Assembly: GCF_050958605.1 (NCBI RefSeq) | Contig: NZ_JBJHDO010000017.1 | Span: forward strand, 1 to 64,000 | Source: G016756615 sp050958605 | GTDB lineage: Bacteria > Pseudomonadota > Alphaproteobacteria > Rhizobiales > Rhizobiaceae | Length of the DNA: 64,000 nt | Direction: 5' to 3' | In this document: piece after piece, positions 37,971-45,993 of the stretch | How positions within the stretch are numbered: the first letter of the stretch is position 1 | Layout of the letters: every line of letters begins with the position of its first letter | Translations under genes and position numbers: made by a program | The notes under the pieces: model-generated | Databases searched by the model: none | Told to the model about the DNA's origin: nothing | The model's input: the letters and a program-made list of their open reading frames with translations, nothing else

Positions 37971-40900
37971 TACTTCTTCAACTGGTCGCGCAACGCCGCA
38001 AGCTTGGCGAATGGCGAATCCGGATCGAAGCGTGGCGCGCGCTCTTCACGCGGCGGCCGTTGGAAGCGCTGATTGTCGCCCTTGCGCTGATCGCGGTCAC
38101 GACGGTCCGGGCGCTCGCCGTCCATCCGGCCTGACGGCTTGCCGCCGAATTTCTTCTCGAAACGCTCCTTGCCCGCGGTGCGTCCTTCCCCGGCCTTGCC
38201 CTTGTTGGGCGCCGGCCGGCCGTGACGCTGGCCGGCGGTACGCTGGCCTTCCCCAGCGCGCGGACCCTGCCTGTGACGCTGGCGATGCTCGAAACGGGCC
38301 TGACGCCAGAGCATTATGGGCTTGGGCGCTTCGGCCTCCGCCTCAGGCGCGCTGTCCTGAACGATGCCGTCCGGCTTGGAAACCGACTCCGTGGCGACCG
38401 TCTCGGCAATGACCTGCGTCTCCTGCGGCTGGTCTTCCGCCATAACGGGCTGGGCTATGTCGGCCTCCTGGGGAACCGCCCCGGCTTCCTCGCTCGAAGC
38501 GTGCTCGCGGCCTTCGTCGGCCGATGCCTCAACCGCTTCCGTGCCAACCTCGCCACTCGAGCCACCGCCGACGGCAGGCTCCTCGCCGGCCTGCGTGTCC
38601 TCGACGCTCGTCGCCTCCTCGGCAACGCCGCCGGCCTGCTGCAGGTCCGGGGCCGTAGCAACGGCTTCCTCCTTGGCCTGCGCGGCCGCGTTCGCCGCCG
38701 CGTCGAGCTCGGCCAGCCGGGCCTTCACTTCCGCGGCCGGCTTCGGCTCGCCACGATAGCCGAGGCCCCTCAGGATCTCCTCCATGTCGTCGGCCGTCGC
38801 GCCGAGGATCGACATCATGGCAGGCGTGACCAGGAAGGCACTGCCGTCCCATGCTCCGTCCGGCCGCGCTCCGGTCCCGGCCCGCCAGCCGAGCGCCGGG
38901 CGGATCAGGTCGGCCAAGCGCTCCAATATGTCGACGCGCACGGCGCGGCGGCCGAGAATGCGGAATCCCGCCAGCTTGTAGAAGGCACGATCGAAACTCT
39001 GATTGACCACGACCGACGTGCGGCCTGCGGCCAGCGCATGCACGATGTCGCCGAAGCCGGGCTTGTCCTTGCCGTCATGGATCAGTGCCCACAGCAGCGT
39101 GACGAGGCTCGCCGGGCCGGGTTTCAGCAGCGCCGGGACGAAAACATGATAGGCGCCGAAGCGCACGCCGAGCTTGCGCAGTGCCGCCCTGCCCTCCTGA
39201 TCGAGCGATTTCACGTCCTCGGCGATTTCGCGCCGGTTGATGAGGCCGTACTCCTCGACCAGCCGGAAGGCGATGCCCTTGCCTATGCCGGTCAGTTGCT
39301 CCGCCCCCTTCAGGTCGACCAGCGGCTTCAGCAGGCTCTCGATCTGATAGTTGACGAAACGTTCGGCGCGGGCTGCGACCTTGTCGCGCGCCGGGCCGGT
39401 GAGCTGCTCGTCGGCAAGCAGGATGACGCGCGGGCGCAGCGGATCCTCTCCCGCCACAAGCGTCGCGATGGGCGCACCGATCCAGCGCAATATGCCGTCG
39501 GAAGCCAGCGCGATATCGCCGTTGGGCGAGATCGCGAACTTGTCCGCGCGCGCTTCGAATTCGGCGGCGAGCGCCTTCTGGGCGGCGGCGCGCACCGCCT
39601 TGGCATCCTCTCCGCCGGCGCTTTGGTCGGCGGTGAAGCGGAATCCCTGCAACTCGCCAACGTGATGACCTTCGACGGTCACCGTCCCGGCAGGGCTGAT
39701 CTCTGCTTCCAACATCGTATTCTCTCTCAGGCGCCTCATCAGCACGGATGTCCTGCGGTCTACGAAGCGTTTCGTCAACCGGTCATGAAGAGCATCCGAC
39801 AGTCTGTCCTCGATCTCGCGCGTTTTTTCTTGCCAGTGTGCCGGATCGGCAAGCCATCCCGGCCGGTTGGAGACGAACGTCCATGTCCTTATCTGTGCGA
39901 TGCGATGGGACAAGGTGTCGATGTCACCCTCGGTGGAATCAGACCGCCGCACCTGCTCGGCCATGTAGTTCTCGTCGACATGACCGTCGCGGGCGAGATC
40001 GAGATAGATCGAGCCGATGAGATCGGCATGCTGTGCGGGCGCTATCTTGCGATAGTCGGGCAGCGCGCAGGCTTCCCATAGCAAAGCCACTCTCTTGTGA
40101 CCGTGGGCGAGGCCGCGGATCTCGGGATCGCGCGAGAGCTGCTCGAGCGCCTGCTGGTCGACGGCCGGCAGCGCCCGCGTCAGTCCTTCTACCGGCGAGA
40201 CGGCGTCGATCGAGCGTTTCAGCGCGTCCACGCTCGAGAAATCGAATACCGCTGTGCGCCATTGCAGCACCTTCACCGGATCGAAATCATGGCTTTCGAT
40301 CTTCTCGACCAGTTCGTCCGGGAACGGATCGACCTGACCGGTGACACCGAAGGTGCCGTCGCGAAGGTGGCGGCCGGCACGGCCGGCGATCTGGCCGAGC
40401 TCGGCGGCGGTCAGATCGCGATACTGATAGCCGTCGAATTTCCGGTTCTGCGCGAATGCGACATGGTCGACGTCGAGATTGAGACCCATGCCGATGGCGT
40501 CGGTGGCGACGAGATAGTCGACGTCGCCGCTCTGGTAGAGCGCCACCTGCGCGTTACGGGTGCGCGGCGAAAGAGCCCCGAGCACGACGGCCGCGCCGCC
40601 GCGCTGGCGGCGGATCAGTTCGGCGATGGCATAGACCTCGTCGGCCGAGAAGGCGACGATGGCCGAGCGGCGCGGCAGACGCGTAAGCTTCTTTGAGCCG
40701 GCATAGGCGAGATGCGAAAGCCGCGGGCGCGTCACCACCGAAACCCCCTTGAGCAGGCGTTCCAGGATGCCGCGCATGGTGGCTGCCCCCAGCAGCAACG
40801 TCTCCTGGCGGCCGCGCAGATGCAGGATACGGTCGGTGAAGATGTGGCCGCGCTCGAGATCGCCGGCTAACTGCACCTCGTCAATCGCGACAAAGGCCGC

Positions 40901-41194
40901 ATCGGTCTCGCGCGGCATGGCTTCCACCGTGCAGACCGAGTATTTCGCGCCGGCGGGCACGATCTTCTCCTCGCCGGTGATCAGCGCGACTTTGTTTGCA
41001 CCGACCTTCTCGCAGACACGGCCATAAACTTCGCGCGCGAGCAGCCTGAGCGGCAGGCCGATCAGCCCGCTTTCATGCGCCACCATCCGCTCGATGGCGA
41101 GGTGCGTCTTGCCCGTATTGGTTGGACCGAGCACTGCAGTGACGTCCCGGCCGGAGAGCACGAGCGGTTCATTCTGTTTCGGCTGGATGTTCAT
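37970..41194 (-). CDS. SUV3-like DEAD/DEXH RNA helicase with disordered C-terminal tail
   Basis: This 1074-residue helicase is related to mitochondrial Suv3, a component of the RNA degradosome. Motif I is AVLGPTNTGKTHLAIERM (residues about 20-37), the DExH box is AFVAIDEVQLAGD, motif Ia/III follow near LLLGAATMRG, and the C-terminal RecA domain carries GMGLNLDVDHVAF and GQIAGRAGRHLRDGT. From about residue 850 it becomes low-complexity: an acidic Ala/Glu/Val-rich stretch, then a basic Arg/Gly/Asp region and a final FDPDSPFAKLAALRDQLKK. The tail probably mediates RNA or protein contacts and is much longer than in Suv3. A shared operon with the S4 gene suggests RNA quality control. Confidence 0.92.
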   Translation of the reverse strand: MNIQPKQNEPLVLSGRDVTAVLGPTNTGKTHLAIERMVAHESGLIGLPLRLLAREVYGRVCEKVGANKVALITGEEKIVPAGAKYSVCTVEAMPRETDAAFVAIDEVQLAGDLERGHIFTDRILHLRGRQETLLLGAATMRGILERLLKGVSVVTRPRLSHLAYAGSKKLTRLPRRSAIVAFSADEVYAIAELIRRQRGGAAVVLGALSPRTRNAQVALYQSGDVDYLVATDAIGMGLNLDVDHVAFAQNRKFDGYQYRDLTAAELGQIAGRAGRHLRDGTFGVTGQVDPFPDELVEKIESHDFDPVKVLQWRTAVFDFSSVDALKRSIDAVSPVEGLTRALPAVDQQALEQLSRDPEIRGLAHGHKRVALLWEACALPDYRKIAPAQHADLIGSIYLDLARDGHVDENYMAEQVRRSDSTEGDIDTLSHRIAQIRTWTFVSNRPGWLADPAHWQEKTREIEDRLSDALHDRLTKRFVDRRTSVLMRRLRENTMLEAEISPAGTVTVEGHHVGELQGFRFTADQSAGGEDAKAVRAAAQKALAAEFEARADKFAISPNGDIALASDGILRWIGAPIATLVAGEDPLRPRVILLADEQLTGPARDKVAARAERFVNYQIESLLKPLVDLKGAEQLTGIGKGIAFRLVEEYGLINRREIAEDVKSLDQEGRAALRKLGVRFGAYHVFVPALLKPGPASLVTLLWALIHDGKDKPGFGDIVHALAAGRTSVVVNQSFDRAFYKLAGFRILGRRAVRVDILERLADLIRPALGWRAGTGARPDGAWDGSAFLVTPAMMSILGATADDMEEILRGLGYRGEPKPAAEVKARLAELDAAANAAAQAKEEAVATAPDLQQAGGVAEEATSVEDTQAGEEPAVGGGSSGEVGTEAVEASADEGREHASSEEAGAVPQEADIAQPVMAEDQPQETQVIAETVATESVSKPDGIVQDSAPEAEAEAPKPIMLWRQARFEHRQRHRQGPRAGEGQRTAGQRHGRPAPNKGKAGEGRTAGKERFEKKFGGKPSGRMDGERPDRRDRDQRKGDNQRFQRPPREERAPRFDPDSPFAKLAALRDQLKK

Positions 41195-41458
41195 TAAAGG
41201 GTTCAGGCCTTTCGGCTGTCACGCGGCTTCCCGCTCCGGCCCGCCTTCAGCGGTGTCCGGCTCTCATCGTCTCTTCGGCGAGGCTTCGGATTCCGTGCAC
41301 TTGCATTCCCTGCTCCCTGCCGAAGCGAGGCCATCAGCCCCACGCGGGAAGCCCATTTCCGGTCTTCGCCGCAACCCGCCCCTCGTCGGACACATATAGG
41401 AACTTGCGGCGCCTGCAACAGGCAAAATCTTGTCGAGTTAAGCATTGGAACGAGTCTG

Positions 41459-41523
41459 GAACGAATCGGCGACGAATCGCTGACTCGCGATGATTCAGCT
41501 TTTGTTCACCCCTAGATATAGTT
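41459..41523 (+). repeat. Direct repeat copy A
   Basis: Begins GAACGAATCGGCGACGAATC and ends with CTTTTGTTCACCCCTAGAT followed by ATAGT. Copy B at 41731 has the same framework with scattered substitutions, 272 bp away. Confidence 0.7.
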
Positions 41524-41730
41524 TCCATCATCCCGATTCTAACCAGATGCTGAATCGCGTCCTGCGTGTATCCACCAAATCCGGCGCAATGGTTAACAAT
41601 CTGGCGCGTCCGGATCGCAGACAACCGTCCGGCCTTTCCCAAGATTATGAAATCCTTCATCTTTCTGAACCCGGGATTAACTTTCCGGCAAAGACTGCCG
41701 GCTGCTTCGTTAAGATTCGGGCCAAAGCCG

Positions 41731-41795
41731 GAACGAATCAGCGACGAATCACCGATAAGCGCTTCTTCCGCTTTTGTTCACCGCTAGATGTTGTG
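41731..41795 (+). repeat. Direct repeat copy B
   Basis: Begins GAACGAATCAGCGACGAATC and ends with CTTTTGTTCACCGCTAGAT followed by GTTGT. The flanks are nearly identical to copy A, and the central 15 bases differ more. Confidence 0.7.
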
Positions 41796-42010
41796 TCTGC
41801 AAGCTCCGGCGGCCATGCAAGATACCCCTCGACGGATGGACCTCCCCAAAAAGGCTGATCGCTCGTTAATCATTTTGACCTGTTTTGGGACATGCGCGAA
41901 AAACTCTGTGACTTTCGGTTGAAACACGCTCGACGATATTGCCTTAGGTCGTAGGCAGCGCTGTTCTCTGCCGACCTGATCAAGACATCGGTGCAAGGAG
42001 GGAATTGCCA

Positions 42011-42700
42011 ATGTCCAAGAAGCTGATCGCGGAATTCATCGGCACGTTCTGGCTTGTCTTCGGGGGCTGCGGCAGCGCTGTGCTGGCCGCCGCCTTTCCC
42101 GAACTCGGCATCGGGTTGCTCGGCGTGGCGCTGGCCTTCGGTCTCACAGTTCTCACAGGCGCCTATGCCTTCGGAGGCATTTCCGGCGGTCATTTCAATC
42201 CGGCCGTTTCGATCGGTCTCGCCGTGGCCGGCCGGTTTCCCGCCAGGAATCTCATCCCCTACATCATCGTCCAGGTGGTCGGCGCCGTTGTCGCGGCCGC
42301 GGTGCTCTACCTCGTCGCTTCCGGCAAGTCGGACTTCGCCGGCATCGGCGGCTTCGCCGCGAACGGTTTCGGCGAGCATTCTCCGGGCGGCTATTCACTG
42401 ACCGCCGCGTTGGTCATCGAGGTGGTGCTCACTTTCATGTTCCTGATGGTTATCCTCGGCGCCACGACGGGGCGCGTGCCGGCCGGCTTCGCGCCGATCG
42501 CCATAGGCTTGGCGCTGACGCTGATCCACCTGATATCGATCCCGGTGACGAACACGTCGGTCAACCCCGCACGTTCGACTGGCCAAGCACTTTTCGTCGG
42601 CGGCTGGGCTATCCAGCAGCTCTGGCTGTTCTGGCTGGCGCCCATCGTCGGCGGCGCGCTCGCCGGCATCGTGCACAAGGCGGCGCTAGGCGACGATTGA
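42011..42700 (+). CDS. aqpZ: Aquaporin Z
   Basis: This 229-residue water channel of the MIP family has six membrane helices and two half-helices with NPA motifs: GGHFNPAVSIGL (residues about 60-71) and TSVNPARSTGQAL (about 182-194). The arginine of the selectivity filter follows the second NPA, with His in the corresponding helix 5 position. The narrow filter residues match AqpZ rather than the glycerol facilitators. The ATG at 42011 is preceded by AAGGAGG with optimal spacing. It is transcribed alone and stops against a long hairpin shared with the convergent phbB. Confidence 0.95.
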   Translation: MSKKLIAEFIGTFWLVFGGCGSAVLAAAFPELGIGLLGVALAFGLTVLTGAYAFGGISGGHFNPAVSIGLAVAGRFPARNLIPYIIVQVVGAVVAAAVLYLVASGKSDFAGIGGFAANGFGEHSPGGYSLTAALVIEVVLTFMFLMVILGATTGRVPAGFAPIAIGLALTLIHLISIPVTNTSVNPARSTGQALFVGGWAIQQLWLFWLAPIVGGALAGIVHKAALGDD

Positions 42701-42724
42701 TCCATTTCGGCATGCTCGCCCCCT

Positions 42725-42760
42725 GTATGGAAACGGAGCCTTCGAGCGCCGTTTCCATAC
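42725..42760. terminator. Hairpin between convergent aqpZ and phbB
   Basis: Perfect 12-bp arms GTATGGAAACGG (42725-42736) and CCGTTTCCATAC (42749-42760) lie between the two stop codons. There is no T tract, but the position suits a bidirectional terminator. Confidence 0.75.
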
Positions 42761-42779
42761 AATCCAAATGGGTGGCGTC

Positions 42780-43502
42780 TCAGGCCAGGTATTGCCCTCC
42801 ATTGGCCGTGAGGGTGGAGCCGGTAATGAAGCCTGCTTCGTCCGAGGCCAGGAAGACCACGCAACGCGCGATCTCGGCCGCTTCGCCGAGCCGGCCGACC
42901 GGGATCTGCGCGACGATCGCCTCGCGCACCTTTTCCGGCACCGCCATCACCATGTCGGTGGCGATGTAGCCCGGGCAGATCGCGTTGACGGTGATGCCGG
43001 CTCGGGCGCCTTCCTGGGCGAGTGACTTGGTGAAGCCTAGGTCCCCTGCCTTGGAGGCAGAGTAGTTGACCTGCCCGAACTGGCCTTTCTGGCCGTTGAT
43101 CGACGAGATGGTGATCACCCGCCCGAACTTGCGCTCGCGCATGCCGTTCCACAGCGGGTGAGTCATGTTGAAGACGCCGTTGAGATTGGTGTTGATCACC
43201 TCTGTCCACTGCTCGCGCGTCATCTTATGGAAGGGCGTATCGCGGGTGATGCCGGCATTGTTGACCAGAATGCCGACGGAACCGAGTTCGTCCTCGACCT
43301 TGCGGATGCCGTCCACGCAGGCGTCGTAATCGGCTACCGACCATTTGTAGACGGGGATGCCCGTCTGGTCCCTGAACGTCTGCGCCGCCTCGTCATTGCC
43401 GGCGTAGTTCGCCGCGACCCTGTAGCCAGCCTCCTTCAGCGCGACGGAGATAGCCGCGCCTATACCGCGAGATCCACCGGTGACGATTGCCGTTCTTGAC
43501 AT
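42780..43502 (-). CDS. phbB: Acetoacetyl-CoA reductase
   Basis: This 240-residue short-chain dehydrogenase reduces acetoacetyl-CoA to (R)-3-hydroxybutyryl-CoA with NADPH for polyhydroxybutyrate synthesis. It shows the TGGSRGIGAAISVALKEAG cofactor motif, NNAGITRDTPFHKM, the active-site segment SSINGQKGQFGQVNYSASK (Ser, Tyr and Lys of the triad), and a C terminus ANGGQYLA typical of PhbB. It follows phbA on the same strand with a 120-bp gap containing a large hairpin (43521-43620). PhaR encoded upstream probably controls the pair. Confidence 0.96.
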   Translation of the reverse strand: MSRTAIVTGGSRGIGAAISVALKEAGYRVAANYAGNDEAAQTFRDQTGIPVYKWSVADYDACVDGIRKVEDELGSVGILVNNAGITRDTPFHKMTREQWTEVINTNLNGVFNMTHPLWNGMRERKFGRVITISSINGQKGQFGQVNYSASKAGDLGFTKSLAQEGARAGITVNAICPGYIATDMVMAVPEKVREAIVAQIPVGRLGEAAEIARCVVFLASDEAGFITGSTLTANGGQYLA

Positions 43503-43520
43503 GGACGCTCCTCCCGTGAT

Positions 43521-43620
43521 GGCGAAATAGTGGACGGTGAATGGTGAAATGGCAAATAATCTTTAGAGGGCGTCTGCCATCCAAGTATTACAACCATTTT
43601 ACCATCCACCCCTTTTCGCC
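43521..43620 (-). repeat. Large inverted repeat between phbA and phbB
   Basis: Outer arms GGCGAAA (43521-43527) and TTTCGCC (43614-43620) and inner 17-bp arms GGTGAATGGTGAAATGG (43536-43552) and CCATTTTACCATCCACC (43594-43610, 15 of 17 pairs) would form a hairpin of about 100 nt in the phbA-phbB message. It may limit read-through or stabilise the upstream mRNA. Confidence 0.75.
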
Positions 43621-43622
43621 AC

Positions 43623-44807
43623 TCAGAGCGCCTCCACGCACATGGCGACGCCCATGCCGCCTCCGATGCAGAGTGTCGCGAGCCCCTTCCGGGCGCCGCG
43701 GCGACGCATCTCGAAGACGAGCGTGTTGAAGACGCGAGCCCCCGATGCGCCGATCGGATGGCCGATCGCGATGGCGCCGCCATTGACGTTGACGATGGAC
43801 GGATCCCAGCCGAGCCCTTTGTTGACTGCGCAGGCCTGGGCGGCAAAAGCTTCGTTGGCCTCGACGAGATCGAGGTCACCGACCGACCAGCCGGCCTTCT
43901 CCAGGGCCTTCTTGGAGGCGGGGATCGGCCCGGTGCCCATGATCTGCGGATCGACGCCGGCCGTCGCCCAGGAAACGATGCGGGCAAGCGGGGCGACACC
44001 GCGACGCGACGCTTCCGCCTCGCTCATCAGCACCACGCCGGCCGCGCCGTCATTCAGGCCCGAAGCGTTGCCGGCCGTAACGGTGCCGTCCTTGTCGAAG
44101 GCAGGCCGCAGCTTCTGCATGGCGTCGAGAGTGGCGCCATGGCGGATATATTCATCCTGGTCGACGACGGTGTCACCCTTGCGTCCCTTCACGGTCACGG
44201 CAACGATCTCGTCCTTGAACCTGCCAGCCTTCTGGGCAGCTTCGGCCTTGTTCTGCGAGGCCAGCGCGAAGGCATCCTGGTCCTCGCGTGTGATCTGGAA
44301 CTGACGGGCGACATTCTCGGCGGTATTGCCCATGTGGTAGCCGTTGAAGGCGTCCCAAAGGCCGTCCTTGATCATCGTGTCGATGAGCTTCACGTCGCCC
44401 ATCTTTGCGCCGGCGCGCAGATGCTGGCAGTGAGGTGAAAGCGACATCGATTCCTGTCCACCGGCGACGATGATCCTGGCATCGCCGGTCGCGATCTGCT
44501 GCATGCCGATCGCTATGGCGCGGAGGCCTGACCCGCAGACCTGATTGAGCCCCCAGGCCGTGGTCTCCTTGGGCAGACCGGCGCCGATGGAGGCCTGGCG
44601 CGCGGGGTTCTGGCCCTGGCCGGCAGTCAGCACCTGGCCGAGAATCACTTCATCGACTTCTCCGGCGTCGACGCCGGCGCGAGACAGCACCTCCTTGACG
44701 ACCACGGCGCCGAGTTCATGGGCAGGCGTGTTGGCGAAGGAACCGTTGAAGGAGCCGACGGGGGTGCGGGCGGCGCTGGCCACGACGATGGCGTTGGAAG
44801 CGGACAT
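43623..44807 (-). CDS. phbA: Acetyl-CoA acetyltransferase (beta-ketothiolase)
   Basis: This 394-residue biosynthetic thiolase condenses two acetyl-CoA to acetoacetyl-CoA, the first step of polyhydroxybutyrate synthesis. The acyl-accepting cysteine lies in GLNQVCGSGLRA (residue about 91). The base histidine is in GGAIAIGHPIGASGAR and the proton-donor cysteine in TLCIGGGMGVAM near the C terminus. The start at 44807 is chosen because GGAG lies five bases upstream and the family starts there; another ATG (44813) precedes it. It is divergent from phaR. Confidence 0.96.
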   Translation of the reverse strand: MSASNAIVVASAARTPVGSFNGSFANTPAHELGAVVVKEVLSRAGVDAGEVDEVILGQVLTAGQGQNPARQASIGAGLPKETTAWGLNQVCGSGLRAIAIGMQQIATGDARIIVAGGQESMSLSPHCQHLRAGAKMGDVKLIDTMIKDGLWDAFNGYHMGNTAENVARQFQITREDQDAFALASQNKAEAAQKAGRFKDEIVAVTVKGRKGDTVVDQDEYIRHGATLDAMQKLRPAFDKDGTVTAGNASGLNDGAAGVVLMSEAEASRRGVAPLARIVSWATAGVDPQIMGTGPIPASKKALEKAGWSVGDLDLVEANEAFAAQACAVNKGLGWDPSIVNVNGGAIAIGHPIGASGARVFNTLVFEMRRRGARKGLATLCIGGGMGVAMCVEAL

Positions 44808-44923
44808 GCTCATCTCCAGGAATCGGGAAATCGGGACATTTCTGCGATGTTTCCCGAACTTTCTTGCCCTTTCCGGACCCCGAGTCAAACCGGAAATGAC
44901 CGGCTGGCGGGGCAGCACGGTCT

Positions 44924-44959
44924 ATGCTGCACCCATGCTGCAGTCATGCTGCGCAGCAT
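44924..44959. promoter_or_regulatory. Candidate PhaR operator: three phased ATGCTGC repeats
   Basis: ATGCTGC starts at 44924, 44935 and 44946, exactly 11 bp apart. The last forms a perfect 14-bp palindrome with its downstream bases (ATGCTGCGCAGCAT, 44946-44959). PhaR is known to bind TGC-rich dyads, and the cluster lies between divergent phbA and phaR, so this is a strong operator candidate. A minus-strand -35-like TTGACT is at 44883-44888. Confidence 0.75.
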
Positions 44960-45100
44960 TTTTCCGGGCCGCGCTGCGGCATTGCTGTTCCGCACCGCAC
45001 AAAGCGCTTGGAACGCCGCGCCTTTTGCGCATATCCTCCGAAAAACAATCAACGGCACGACGCGCGGCCGCGTGTCGTGCCAAACGCCGGGAGGATGAGA

Positions 45101-45703
45101 ATGCCCGCTAAAGACGAACCGGTGGTCATCAAGAAATACGCCAACCGCCGTCTCTACAATACGGGCACGAGCACGTATGTGACGCTCGAGGACCTCGCCG
45201 AGATGGTGAAGAAGGGCGAAGACTTCACCGTGCAGGATGCCAAGACGGGCGAGGACATCACCCATCCCGTGCTCACCCAGATCATCTTCGAACTGGAGAA
45301 CAAGGACGGGCAGAACATGCTGCCCATTCCGTTCCTGCGCCAGCTCATCGCCTTCTACGGCGACCAGATGCAGATGATCGTGCCGAGCTTTCTCGAGCAG
45401 TCGATGATCGCCTTCGCCAAGGAGCAGGAGCGGCTGCGCGAGCAGATGAAGACCGCCTTCGGCAAGAGCCCGATCGACGTGATGAAAATGACGCCGATGA
45501 AGGCGATCGAGGAGCAAACCCGCCGCAACATCGAGATGTTCCAGAATGCCATGCGCATGTTCACCCCCTTCCCGCAGTCGGGCGGATCGAACGGCGCGCA
45601 GGCCGAGACGGCGAAGAAGGATACGTCCGAGACGTCGAGCGAACTCCAGGAACTCAAGGAACAGATCGCCGCGATGCAGCGCAAGATCGATTCGCTGGGG
45701 TGA
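45101..45703 (+). CDS. phaR: Polyhydroxybutyrate synthesis repressor PhaR (AniA)
   Basis: This 200-residue regulator binds both DNA and polyhydroxybutyrate granules and represses phasin and phb genes when no polymer is present. The N-terminal DNA-binding domain (PHB_acc_N) is evident as IKKYANRRLYNTGTSTYVTLEDLAEMV. PHB_acc domains follow (LTQIIFELENKDGQ, LPIPFLRQLIAFYGDQMQ). The C-terminal 40 residues form a coiled coil (ELQELKEQIAAMQRKIDSL). The start is favoured by GGAGG just upstream. Divergent from phbAB; phased repeats in the intergenic region are the expected binding sites. Confidence 0.96.
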   Translation: MPAKDEPVVIKKYANRRLYNTGTSTYVTLEDLAEMVKKGEDFTVQDAKTGEDITHPVLTQIIFELENKDGQNMLPIPFLRQLIAFYGDQMQMIVPSFLEQSMIAFAKEQERLREQMKTAFGKSPIDVMKMTPMKAIEEQTRRNIEMFQNAMRMFTPFPQSGGSNGAQAETAKKDTSETSSELQELKEQIAAMQRKIDSLG

Positions 45704-45723
45704 GGAGTGGTCGCCGAAGGCGA

Positions 45724-45749
45724 CGAAAAGCCAACGATTTGGCTTTTCG
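45724..45749 (+). terminator. Hairpin after phaR
   Basis: A perfect 11-bp stem CGAAAAGCCAA (45724-45734) / TTGGCTTTTCG (45739-45749) with a 4-base loop lies 20 bp after the stop. The T run is inside the stem, so termination is likely but not typical. Confidence 0.7.
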
Positions 45750-45797
45750 AACGACGAACGCCCGAAGCGTAAGCGCAGGGCCGCCGCGGGCGGCATA

Positions 45798-45968
45798 CCC
45801 CTCATCCGGCCTCGCTTCGCGAGGCCCCCTTCTCCCAGAAGGGGGAGCTTGACAGAAGCGCTCCTGCCAGTCGCACACGCTGGCGATTGGCACCGGCGTT
45901 GCGGCCGGCCTTGCCTTCTCCCCTTGTTGGAGAAGGCGGCCTCGCAAAGAGAGGTCGGATGAGTGGTG
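45798..45968 (+). repeat. Dispersed palindromic repeat, copy 2 of 3
   Basis: The same unit as at 42-219, in the same orientation: CCCCTCATCCGG, a GAAGGGGGAG arm, AGCGCTCCTGCC, the GGCGATTGGC core, a CTCCCCTTGTTGGAGAAGG arm and a closing GGTCGGATGAG. The central palindrome is degraded relative to copy 1. It occupies the phaR-ppa spacer between convergent genes. Confidence 0.8.
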
Positions 45969-45993
45969 CGCTTGGCGCGAGGCCGAAGCTGCT

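Larger units (their letters stand above)
41195..42010. other. 816-bp non-coding region between helicase and aqpZ genes
   Basis: This is the longest gene-free stretch in the window, lying between divergent genes. It contains an approximately 65-bp imperfect direct repeat (41459-41523 and 41731-41795), 11-bp-spaced GAATC units inside each copy, ten GANTC sites between 41452 and 41750 and five TTAA words. A frame of 122 codons at 41490-41858 has no ribosome-binding site and no recognisable product. A promoter for the helicase and one for aqpZ must lie here, but no convincing -35/-10 pair was found. Confidence 0.7.

Noticed and set aside
38222..40081. A 619-codon plus-strand frame opposite the helicase gene
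   Set aside because: It mirrors the helicase codons, is rich in Arg, Gly and Ala as GC-rich antisense frames are, and has no motif. The helicase on the other strand has full motifs.
41490..41858. A 122-codon frame in the long non-coding region
   Set aside because: No ribosome-binding site, it crosses both repeat copies and shows no recognisable product or codon bias.
41430..41880. Chromosomal origin of replication
   Set aside because: GANTC density and TTAA words are suggestive, but no DnaA boxes close to consensus and none of the usual flanking origin genes are present. Listed only as a repeat region of interest.
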